NCBI GenBank assembly: GCA_038277395.1
Contig: CM076193.1
Span: forward strand, 68,850,677-68,914,676
From: Dryocosmus kuriphilus
Lineage: Eukaryota > Arthropoda > Insecta > Hymenoptera > Cynipidae
DNA length: 64,000 nucleotides
Reading direction: 5' to 3'
The notes below the pieces were generated by a model, which had not been told where the DNA came from, did not search any database, and worked only from the letters and a program-made list of their open reading frames with translations. Of this stretch, positions 12,661-22,591 are shown piece after piece. A program made the position numbers and the translations under genes. The stretch's first letter is position 1, and every line of letters starts with the position of its first letter.

Positions 12661-12944
12661 AGGTAATAGAAAGAAAACTTTCTTCGTGACAGGAAAGAGG
12701 GAAACATGGAGGAAAACTGGGAAACCAAAATGGAAGAAGCAATTTCATTACTGGAAAGCAAGATTGGTGAAAACAAAGACGGACTCCAATGCCGATTTTG
12801 CAAAAACCAAACAAACGTTCCTTAGCGCTTTTTAGTTAGTTTCCCAAATTTTCAACTCGATATCACATGTCGTATGAACGTAAGTTGGTCCGAAAAAAAT
12901 ATGAAAAAAATCTTTTGAGGTTGTGCTTACATGACCTTAACACG

Positions 12945-13182
12945 AAAGTTAATTATTTTAATTAAGTTTATCAAAGAGCCAAAGATTATTCAGTTGTTTA
13001 AACAATTAGAAAAGTTATTGCTCGATAATTACTTGACCCATCAAGTACCATTTCACGCGATGAAATTAATTTTAAAAATATATTAATTTTTCTATTAATA
13101 ACTTTTTCTGATTATTTCAACTCCTGAAGAATGTTTCAATCTTTGATGGGCCTAATTAAAATAATTAACTTTTGTCTTAAAA
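12945..13182. repeat. imperfect inverted repeat, ~85-bp arms
   Basis: The left arm (from ACGAAAGTTAATTATTTTAA) is the reverse complement, with mismatches, of the right arm ending in TTAAAATAATTAACTTTTGT. The arms also share AAAAGTTATT at their inner ends. The loop is about 75 bp. This is a foldback or MITE-like structure of unknown family. Confidence 0.55.
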
Positions 13183-13698
13183 CTTTTCTTCTGTCTCTTA
13201 TGTTTGGTAAGTTATAAAATAAAATAGGTGCATGGGATAGTTTCGATCCCTTTGCGAGAATTTGGACAGAAGAGAAGTTATATAATACATACGTACACTA
13301 GATAATTAATATCACCTTTACCTGGCAAATTACAAAATATTTCTACCTGAGTAAAAATTTTCCACACCCTCACTCAAAAATATTTAATTTCTCGAAATGT
13401 TTCAATTTCAATGGTGTTTATAACTATTCTTTACCAAAAACTAGATTTTCATAATAATTACCTATACCTATACATTATGAAATATCTCATTTTTAGTTTT
13501 ATAGAAGTAGGCACATTTTTTGATTATGAGGAAAAATTACATTTCTTCAGATATATTCTTCACAACTATTTAAAAGTGAATTTGTTCAATTCAGAAGATA
13601 AAACTATTACCTTATTTACAAAAAGAATCATCTGTGGTATTTATACTTAAAAAATAGGAAATTGATTTTGAGATTCTTGAAAATCAAAATTCTGCACT
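13183..13698. other. no recognisable gene
   Basis: AT-rich. One short open frame at 13411-13650 has low-complexity composition and no domain. Confidence 0.6.
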
Positions 13699-13703
13699 AG
13701 GGC

Positions 13704-13898
13704 TGTAGAATATCGGGTGCGTGGACAGGATAATAACTGAATGATCACTTGGTTGACATAAACTTACGTTTAATTACTCCAACAATATTAGCTTAATACA
13801 TGCTCGGTGTGCGGCTAGTACACAACACCATGTGGCCAGTGCGCTGAGGTTTGATACCCGAAAAACGCCATGTCAGCCGTTTACACACATACATCACA
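13704..13898 (-). repeat. 3' LTR of the mag-like element
   Basis: 195 bp, alignable end to end with 18595-18791 and bounded by TG/CA. It lies at the 3' end relative to the minus-strand coding direction. Confidence 0.95.
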
Positions 13899-13914
13899 AC
13901 TCTCCGCTCCTTTT
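13899..13914 (-). promoter_or_regulatory. polypurine tract of the mag-like element
   Basis: On the minus strand the sequence directly before the 3' LTR is AAAAGGAGCGGAGAG followed by T. This purine run is in the expected position for plus-strand DNA priming. Confidence 0.8.
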
Positions 13915-14102
13915 AAATCTGAAAATCCCTGAAAACGCGGAGAACGTCGGAATTTCACATTCGCATTATTACCTTTGATGATTTGATCTACATGACGCTT
14001 AACTAGCATACCCTTCTCGTTTGCTGCAACACGTAGATGACGAGGTTTCTTTTACAATTGTGCCATGCGATCGCTTACACGTTCTTACACCGTGTTCGTC
14101 TA

Positions 14103-16775
14103 TCATAACATGATCCCCGGTGATAATTCGACCTTACGCTTCCCAGACCTTGCTATTATTTGCTCGCGTTGCTTTTTCGCAACCGTTTCTGCTACATTTG
14201 GCTTGAGTAGGTCAAACCCTGTTCTTATTTCTCTTTTGAACATGAGAAACGCAGGGCTTCTTTGTGTCGGACAGTGTGGAATGCTACGACAGTCAAATAA
14301 AAACATATTTATAGCTGTTTCCAGCGACCTTTCCCCTGTAACAATTTGATCGACTTTATTCTTAAATGTTTGAATAAAATTTTCCGCTACCCCGTTAGTG
14401 ACTGGGTGGTATGGAGGTGAAAAGCTGTGTTTTACTCCGTTACTTTTTAGGAAATCTTGAATTTCTGCACTTCTAAATTATGGGCCACCGTCTGTTACAC
14501 AATGCAATGGCCATCCGTAATGCGAAAATGAAAATCTAAGTTCTTCAATTAGTCGATATGCTTTCGTATTGTTATTAAAATTTATAATTTCCAGCCATTT
14601 ACTATGAGCGCCTATAACGATTAAATACATATTTCCATAAACTGCACCCGCGAAATCACAATGAATGCGACTCCATGCTTTCTTTGTCCAAGGCCATATA
14701 GTTAAAGGCGTAGATGGCGGCTTCTTTAGTTTAGTTAGACAAATTTCACAATCTTTTACCAGATTTTCTATATCGCGATCAATGTTAGGCCACCATACAT
14801 ATGAGTGTGCAAACATTTTGATTTTTACAATGCCTAAATGTCAAGCGTGTAGCTTTTTTAGCATAAAATTTATCATTCTTTCTGAAATTACTGCTCTCAA
14901 ACCGCAAAACAAAAACAGCCCTTTTCTGTTGTTAATTCTAATCTTTTGTTACACAAACTTTTCTCGTCGCTTGTCATTTGTTTTGAATTATTCGGCCAAC
15001 TTCCTAACACTCGCTTAATTGCTTGTTATACAAATCAAGTCGTCTTTTTTACTTTCTTCTGATAACATTTTATGATCAAAAGCGACTATTCCTTCTTCGA
15101 AGAAATTTACGTGTGAAAAATCCTTTTCTATTAATTCCATATCATCATCTATTGGTAGTCTCGATGACGCATCGCAATTTGCGTTTGCTTCCGATTTTAT
15201 GTGTTCTATCTTGTAACTAACCCTGACAGATGATACGTCCATCTTTGACAACGATTATCCGCAGTCAACGGAATTCCTTTGCTAGGTCCTAGGATTAATG
15301 CTAGTGCTTTATTATCCGTTCTCAAAATAAATTCTTTCCCGAAAAGAAATTGATAAAATCTCTTTACTCCAAAAATTATAGCCATTGCTTCTTTGTCGAG
15401 TATTTTTCTATTTAATTCGGCCTTTGCTATTTTGTGTGACGCGAACGCGATCAGTTTCTCTGACCCATTTTTGTACTGATGCGATATAATTGCTGACAGT
15501 CCGTAATCCGGAGCGTCGCATGCTAAAATTATTTTTTCATTCGGATCGAAATTTACCAAAACTCTTGGTGAGATTAACTCACTTTTCACCCATTTAAATG
15601 CTTTTGAACATTTTTCATTCCATTTCAATTTATCTTGACTTAATAAGTCATATAACGGCTTTAAATTTGCCGACCTATTTTCCAAAAATCGCGCGTAAAA
15701 ATTAATCAACCCAACAAAAGATTCTAGTTCCTTAATATTTTTCGGTTGAGGCGCGTTGATCATAGCATTAAATTTGGATTTTGCTTTAGGCAAGCCCTCT
15801 TTATTAATAACGAATCCTAAAACCTCTAGTTTTTCTTACATAAAACTACACTTTTCTTTATTTAACCTTAATCCGCATTCTTGTAATCTATTACATACCT
15901 TTTCTAGATTTTGAAGATGCTCTTCATCCGTTTTACCCGTTACATAAATATTATCAATATACGCTATTGTGCTCTTAATTCCTCTTAGACGTTCACCCAT
16001 CTTTTTCTGCACATCCGCAGGTGCAGCTGAAACTCCTTCAGGTACCTATGTGTACCTATATAACCCCCTATGAGGTACGATTGTCAATAACTTCGAACTT
16101 TCTTCGCCTATGGGAAATTGCATATAAGCATGTCTTAAGTCCAATTCAGAAAAAGTATTTCCACCTTGAAGTTTAGCAAAAATATCATCGATCGTATGCA
16201 ATGGATATTTATCCATCATAATAAATTGATTTACGGTCATCTTAAAATCCCCACAAATGCGAATATTCCCATCACTCTTGAACATCGGTACGATCGGCGT
16301 GACTCATTCGCTCACATCGACTGATACTATATGACCCAATTTAACTAATCTGTCTATCTCTTTTTCTATTAATGGTCTTAAGGCATGCGCTACGTTTCTA
16401 CATTTTGATGCTATTGGTCTAGATTTTTTTTTAAAATAGAGTTTCGTTTTACTTTTACTGTAAAGTCCCGGCGAATCGCTAAATAATTTTTCAAACTTTA
16501 TTTTCAATTGCTCAGCTACATTTTTTTTCGAAATTCCTTTTATTTATTTCACTTTTATGATTTTCATTAAATTGTAAAGGCCATAATTTGAAAGCTGCTA
16601 ACCATTGTCTTCCAATCAACAATGGTCCAGTGTCTGGAAATGCAAAACATTCTAATACACTCTTTTTATTTAGAAAATGCACCTTTAAATTACACAACTT
16701 AACTAACGGTTGCAAAATACTTTTATCATATGCTTTTAATTTCCTTTCCGCCTTTACAAGCTTAACATGTTTCAA
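14103..16775 (-). pseudogene. pol: pol of the mag-like element (PR-RT-RNaseH-IN), broken
   Basis: Read from 16775 downward. The protease C-terminal part is at 16775-16512 (LLIGRQWLAAFKLWP). RT runs from 16507, with AHALRPLIEKEIDRLVKLG and IRICGDFKMTVNQ. The usual YxDD box is YIDN (15961-15950), so a catalytic aspartate is lost. The connection and RNase H regions lie at 15793-15206 (ACDAPDYGLSAI, then DKEAMAIIFGVKRF). Integrase lies at 14816-14478 and 14306-14103: HCDFAG and VTDGGP supply the first two catalytic aspartates, and a VAENFI block in the gap frame supplies the glutamate. Several frameshifts and stops separate the blocks. Confidence 0.9.
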
Positions 16776-16906
16776 AAATTTATTGTAACGTTCTTCCTAT
16801 ATTACCGTAGCGTAAGTGCCCTTATCAATTTCCATTTTAATATTAATTCCATTTAATTTTTCATTCACAAACATCGGCTTACCTTCTGTATCCTTGTCGC
16901 TCATTA

Positions 16907-17040
16907 GGGAGTGTCCGTAACCCACGTAGACAGTTCTTCTTTTGTTTAAATAAAGACGAAAATCAAATTGCCGTTAAAGTAAAAAAGACACAACGTTATA
17001 AACAAAAAACAAACTGTCCACGTGGTTTATGGACGCTCCC
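16907..17040. mobile_element. 134-bp MITE, PIF/Harbinger-like
   Basis: The ends GGGAGTGTCCGTAACCCACG and, in reverse complement, GGGAGCGTCCATAAACCACG form terminal inverted repeats of about 29 bp with four mismatches. They are flanked by direct TTA copies (16904-16906 and 17041-17043). A 3-bp TWA target duplication is the hallmark of PIF/Harbinger. The MITE lies between gag and pol of the mag-like element and has no coding capacity. Confidence 0.85.
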
Positions 17041-17239
17041 TTACCTGCTTACCGACAAATTCCTGTTTCGTGTGCTCATTTAGGTAAAGAAAATCGCCTT
17101 TGGTTGGAAACCATCCCGCTGCTTCATTCCACATTGAGCCTGCATCGCCAGCTGCTCGGCTGTTGCACCCTGACGACTCATCATCGTTATGCATCAGTTT
17201 TAGTCGCTGTAGGTCAATATTTTTATTTCGTCCTTGAGT

Positions 17240-18428
17240 CCTGAATACTTGCTTCAAATGTCCCTTTTTATGGCATGTATTACACGTATATTCTTTACTT
17301 ATATGATACGGTTTTCCACAGCAGTATCATCTGATGCCTCTTGGGTAACTTCTTCTATCCCCTGTGTGCCTATTCTGTTGCCCTGCACCCTTATTTCTCC
17401 AATGAGGCTGCGTAGACTTTAATGCAAAGACTTCTCCTCTTGACTCTTTATTTTGCATTACATTTTTTGTTTCTCATGCATTTGTTTTTCTGATTCTTGT
17501 GCTGTTGCTTCTTTAACAGCTTCTTCGAATGTCGCATCTTCCTTTTTGAATAATGCCACTCAGGTATCGTTATACATTAGTTCAACCACGAATTGATCTC
17601 TTAATGTGGTGCTCAAATTCGTCTTGTAATTACACTTCAACTTTATCTGGAGCTACAAGTTGCTTAATTAATTCGGAAGCATCTGTGTCCACTTGCACTA
17701 GCAGTTGAACCTTTTGTTTTTCTTTCTTAATCTCTTTTGCTTCGAATCACATCTCCATCTATTCGATGAAGGTTTCTCGATCATCCTTATGCAGCGAAAA
17801 TTGGACTCGTGATCAATCTCCTATTTCACTTTCGTTTTCTGATATTTTACTGTCAGTGACCGTTTCCAATTCCTCGTTGTCAAGGCCCTCAGTATTGCTG
17901 ACGTTATTAGTATCGTTCCCCTTTTCTGAGTTTGCAGATTCCTCAAGTTTAATGTTCCTTGATCTACTTGTACTTCCTTTACTTTGGGCGTTGTCTTCAG
18001 CTCAATTTTCCAAATTTTCTGTTTGAATTTTCTTGTTTTCTTGAGCAAGATTTTCTGATTTTATTGCTTCTTTTCGGGACTGTTCTTCTAGTTCTTTGAA
18101 AGTTGAAAATCTAAAATTTTCTAGAACGTCTTATTACTACATCTATTACCACTCTACGTAAAACATCTAAGTCTGACAAATATAGAATATCTGGAAATTT
18201 GGTACTTCTAACTAAAATCTCGATTAATTCACCTTTGGATATCTTTTCTGTCTTTTGAAGTATTTCACTTTTCTTGACAATTTCCTTTAACTCTTCTACA
18301 GGGAATAAATAATGCACTACTACTCTGTTTTCCTCCGTGAAATTAAATTTACGTATGAATTCTATAAGGTCCTCCATTGTGACACTATGTACCCACGTTG
18401 GTGATTTATCCCTGATAAGCTCCTCCAA
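17240..18428 (-). pseudogene. gag: gag of the mag-like element, broken
   Basis: The frame opens at 18428 about 150 bases after the primer site, reads through a capsid N-terminal region to 18111, and continues in pieces (18048-17821 and others). At 17330-17242 there are two adjacent zinc-knuckle remnants. In the first (CGKPYHISKEY), the first cysteine codon is TGA and the last cysteine is Y. In the second (CNTCHKKGHLKQVF), the last cysteine is F. A double CCHC knuckle is typical of mag-lineage Gag; both are inactivated here. Confidence 0.75.
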
Positions 18429-18579
18429 TCTATCATTAATGATTCTTGCGACTGCACCTTCCTGCAGCGGCTTCTTTACAAGTTTTTTGTACTTCTACCT
18501 TTTGCCACGTCTGCACCTTCCTGCAGTCACTCGATTCCTATTTACACCTATTTTTCACTTTTGTTCACATTTGATTCAT

Positions 18580-18593
18580 CATCCTCGTCGCCA
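18580..18593 (-). promoter_or_regulatory. primer-binding site, tRNA-Ser(GCU) type
   Basis: The plus strand reads CATCCTCGTCGCCA one base before the 5' LTR. Read on the minus strand this is TGGCGACGAGGATG, complementary to the 3' end (including CCA) that I recall for insect tRNA-Ser(GCU). It primes minus-strand DNA synthesis in such elements. Confidence 0.8.
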
Positions 18594-18594
18594 T

Positions 18595-18791
18595 TGTAGG
18601 ATATCGGGTATGTGGACAGGGTAATAACTTAATAATCACTTGGTTAACATATAACTCACGTTTAATTACTCCAACAATATTAGCCTGATACAAGCTCGGT
18701 TGGCGGCTAACACACAACACCGTGTGTCCAGCGCGCCGAGGCTCGATACCTGAACAACGCAGTGTCTGCCGCTTACAACACATACATCACA
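18595..18791 (-). repeat. 5' LTR of the mag-like element
   Basis: 197 bp, TG/CA-bounded and similar along its whole length to 13704-13898. It is 5' with respect to minus-strand coding and would carry the promoter. Confidence 0.95.
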
Positions 18792-18796
18792 AGGGC

Positions 18797-20605
18797 GGAG
18801 TGATTTTTCTTTGGAATACCTAATTGGAGTGGGGCAGAAAAGTTGTTAATTAAAATAATTTGGGGAAGTGACTAACAAATGGGAACTAATAAGTGTTACT
18901 GTTACTTTATGACAAATCTAACTCGTTGCATTTGTACTTTCACTAACTAAAGTTATTTTATTTTTCACAAAATCATTGAGAAGCTTTTCCGCGTATTACC
19001 TGTCAGCTAAATTTGAAATTGTAACTACAAAAGTTTTAGAGTATTAATTATTAAATCTATTACATCAATTATACCCTTGTCAAAATTATACAACTTTCCT
19101 TAATAATTTCTTAATAGTTTACTTATAATAATTTTTATTGAATATTCTTAGATAACTATAATTAAATTAAAATTTAGTGGCTTCGATTTTTGCGCCAAGT
19201 TTATATGTACCTCATTATCTGTCACAGAGATTTCAGGTTATGATTTTAAAACTAATCAGTCATAAATATTTTGATTGCATTTGCGCGTAACCAAATATAA
19301 ATAAATTATAATTTTCCACAAGAAGTTAACGTACGTGACAGATTTTCAACCCATATATATTTCGTCGGGCGAAATAAACTACTGCTCTGATTTCGCCACC
19401 CATGTTGTTATTATAAAGTGTCGTGTTGTTATTGTAACCAGCAACCGGCGGCGAACATTTTGGACATTGTGAGTATGAGCAGAGTTCGGATTTTCTCGTG
19501 TATGCTCGGTGATGCAGGTTGCCACGCGACGTCTCCCAAAATAGCTGCCCTCTCGCAACCCCTGACAAGTATGCCGAGTTGATGAAAGAGATATGTAGAT
19601 AAATCGCCAATAAATCCTTGAAATCCAAAAATATTCTTCTTGCCGTTGCAGGTCCGGCTAGAGAAATTTTTTTACTTGGTTCCTTTTTCTCTAAATGTCT
19701 GGCATCTTCAGGAATTTACAACACTTTGAGGTCATTTCATTAAATTCTTAGAACGTTTTAGGTATTTAGAAAAGTCTGAAAATTGATATATTTTATTAAT
19801 TAATATTAAATATCTAACACTCTCTAGGATAGGTATTTAGTTAGCAAAAAATTTTCTCGTAGAATTATCACATTTTTAATTTTGTTTCATTTTTAATATC
19901 TTCTGTAAAGAAAAATGGAAGGTTTTCATAATAATAGTTGTACCGTTTGTCTTCGTTTTCATTGATTTAATTGAAACTGTACATTTTTATGTAAAATTGA
20001 CTGAGGAATCCAAATTTCGTGGCCCATTACTTTCAATTAAGTCTTCATGCTTATTTTTGAGGTTTTCTGCATTATTTTATTTTCATTTTAGAAACTGAAT
20101 TTCTCGAAATTGACCGATTCGATTTTTTTTTGCGAATATTTTTTTTTGATTCTACAAGTCTTGTTTCAGAAAGAAACTTAAAATCACTGGACGTTTACGT
20201 TAATGTTTACAATCTCAGTTACAATCTCTGTTTACAATCTCTACTTGCCTACCAGTAACGATTCATAAATTTAAAAAAAAATTGTTTTCTGTTTTTATTT
20301 AAAAAACTGCTTTCATAATACCAATACTATGAAAGAGAAAAGTTTTACTTTCCTGTAATTTAAAGGTAAAATGTCAAATTTGTTTTTAAAAGCATTGATT
20401 TTCGTTAAGGGTTTATGTTTTTTATTTATGTTTTGTATGGAATCCGTCAGTATGTAAAATTAGAAATGCCAGCTGATTTAAAAAAATATCAATATTCTTT
20501 TTTTTTTTTTACTTTTTTCACTCTTTTTTCCGATTTTTCTCAAAAAGGGTTGGTTCAGTCAGAAAAATTATCACAACAAAAAAGATATATTTCATAGAGA
20601 TATAC
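18797..20605. other. non-coding AT-rich sequence with one diverged dispersed repeat
   Basis: 19430-19690 resembles 31990-32220 in the same orientation. Shared words include CTCGTGTA-GCTCGG and GCAGG-CGGCTA-AGAAATTTTT. A minus-strand open frame at 19326-19628 overlaps the repeat and has no known domain. The rest is featureless. Confidence 0.5.
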
Positions 20606-20619
20606 AACCAAAAAAATTC
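20606..20619. repeat. left target-site duplication of the LINE derivative
   Basis: AACCAAAAAAATTC recurs as AACCAAGAAAATTC at 22592-22605, immediately after the LINE tail. Confidence 0.8.
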
Positions 20620-22591
20620 GGCTTCCGTTTCCGGCGCTGATAGTGATGGGACGGGTGTGGGAATTTGAGCGATCGTTTTGGCTTTGGAGGTGAATAAGGG
20701 TTGTGTGGGGTAAAAAAAAAGAGTTGCGATTAGAGTTATAGCAGTTGGTATGTGGGAGGAATGAGTGGAAGGGTCGCGGAAGGTGGAAGAAGGGAAAAAG
20801 TGAGAAAAAGTGGTGCATGCTGAAGAGTGAGGTTAGGTTTGAAGATAGTTAGTTAGTTAGTAATTTAGTTTGGTGGACAGAGAGTAGGGTAGTGAAGTTG
20901 TACGAGACTGGGGAGACGTATGGTGAGGTAAGGTCTGGTTATTGATAATTACTACTGTCCTTTTGTGTGGAAATAGTGCGAAGGACGATAGACGGGTGAG
21001 GGGAGCGTGAGGAGCGGAGCGAGAGGTTGATAAGTGGCGCGGGAGACCAGTTGGTAAGGTAAGAGAATGGCAGGCCACAGGGTAACAGGCCGATTACGAG
21101 GAGACCAACGCAACAGAAAGCTAGAGGGCAATACGTGCCCGAAGAAGAGAATTAGAGACTGAGACCCAGTGCGCAATGAATGAAGTAGTGAGCCGGGCAG
21201 GCGGGATAGTGGGGGCGACGCAGAGAGGTTAGCGTTTGGCAAGTCAATTGGTAAAGTCTTAGAGTCAAGTAAGGCCATGGATAAGGTATTAGATAAGACA
21301 AAGGACACAATGGAAAATATGTTTCGAGAGTTAGAGAAGGTAGTGAGTAGAGGGATAGCGGAAGAGAAGGAACATGGGAGGGGAACAGAGGGGATAGTCA
21401 TAAAGATAAAAGAGAAATGGGAGAAATGGGAAAAGTGCTAGAAGAAAGCGAAAGAAAAAGTGTGGCAAAAGTTAGAGAGAATGGAAGAGGAACAGAAAAA
21501 AAGCAGGAAGAGGGAAAAAAAGGTAATAAGGCAGGTAGAAGAGAGGGTACGTAACTTAGAATGCAGAGCTGAACGTCAGGATAATCGTGAGGAAATAGGT
21601 AGAGGGGAAGGGGAAGAGGGAGATGTGATCTTGAGAGAGGAGAATGAGAGAATGAAAAGTAGAGTACGTGAGTTAGAAAGGAAAATGGAGGGGTTTGAAA
21701 GGGAAAAGAAAAGGAGAAATTTCGTTATAAAAGGATTGCAAGTAGAAAGCGAAACGGGAAAGAAGGAGGTAGAGAAACTTTTGAGGGACACAGGAGCAAA
21801 TATCAGGGTGCAGGAAATAAAGGGGGTGGGCAACAAGACAAGAGGAAAAGCGAGGATGTACGTAGTCGAGCTAGGAAGTGAAGTGGAGAGGAGAGAGGTA
21901 ATGAGGAAAGAGAAGGTGCTAAGGGGAAGAAAAGAAAGAATTTATGAAGATATGACATGTAGGGAGAGAAGGAAAAGATGGCTAATTGGTGAGAGGGCTT
22001 GGGAGGAGAGGAGAAAAGGGAATAGAATTGGGTTTGGGAGAGACAGTTTGTGGGTGAATGACACGGCGTGGATATGGGACAAAGAGAGAGAGGAGTTGAA
22101 AATAGGTGAGCGGTCGCAAGGTCGAAGGGGAGCAGAAGTGAGTAAGGACAGGGTAGAAGCTCCGCGATTTGCGAACGAGATAAGAGGAAGAATGTGGGGA
22201 GAAGGGAAAGAGAGTGCGAAAAGGGGATTAAAGTAGTTTTTTGGAATGTGCTAGGGATGGATGAAGAAATTGGAAAGGCTGAGAGAAAGAGCAGGTGATA
22301 CATGGTAGAGAAGAGCCGAAGTCATTCGTATAAAGCTAAAAGAAAAGTCAGTATAGTCGCGGATTATCGTACCATCAATAGAATGAAAACGGCGAGAGGA
22401 AACGGAAGCCCAAGGTCTTGAGCGGCAGCGCGTAGATTTAAATTAGAGATTAAGAAGCTATGTACATATAGGATAAGGTAGAAATAAGTATTTGTAAAAT
22501 CTACGCTTGATGTAAAGATGTGATGGTTATGTAAAGACTCTCAAACGCGTAAAAGGGAGAGAGTATAAATAAATAAACAAACGAACGAACG
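20620..22591 (+). mobile_element. ORF2-deleted APE-type LINE derivative
   Basis: The 5' end (CCGTTTCCGGCGCTGATAG) matches the start of the LINE at 36284 (CCGTTTCCAGTGCCGATAG). The 3' UTR (GGAAACGGAAGCCC, then AAAGGGAGAGAGTATAAA) matches its 3' end. It carries a leader and ORF1, but ORF2 consists of only the first ~20 codons before a jump to the 3' UTR. The tail is a short AAATAAACAAACGAACG-type repeat. A 14-bp TSD flanks it, so this shortened form was itself the inserted unit. Confidence 0.85.
21277..22236 (+). pseudogene. LINE ORF1 (coiled-coil RNA-binding protein), one stop
   Basis: From the ATG at 21277 the frame is open except for one TAG at 21438-21440, at a position compatible with tryptophan. 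The protein is strongly charged and rich in E, R and K, with a long predicted coiled coil. It then has a conserved block beginning RNFVIKGL that resembles the RRM-like ORF1 core, and a C-terminal segment with RERRKRWLIGERAWEERR. The same layout occurs in ORF1 at 36732-37850. ORF1p would bind LINE RNA. ORF2 starts in an overlapping frame (KVVFWNVLGMDEE) just at the stop. Confidence 0.75.

Larger units (their letters stand above)
13704..18791 (-). mobile_element. complete mag-like Ty3/gypsy LTR retrotransposon
   Basis: Two LTRs (13704-13898 and 18595-18791) start TGTAG and end CACA on the plus strand and are flanked by the 5-bp TSD AGGGC (13699-13703 and 18792-18796). The coding order read on the minus strand is gag, protease, RT, RNase H, integrase. 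The double zinc-knuckle Gag and the PLLIGRQWL protease end suggest the mag lineage. The element is structurally complete (5.09 kb) but every coding domain carries stops or frameshifts. It also carries an internal MITE. Confidence 0.92.

Noticed and set aside
13411..13650. 79-codon open frame
   Set aside because: Low-complexity AT-driven composition with no domain or splice support.
21576..22303. Minus-strand S/L-rich open frames opposite LINE ORF1
   Set aside because: Antisense shadow of a purine-rich coiled-coil gene.
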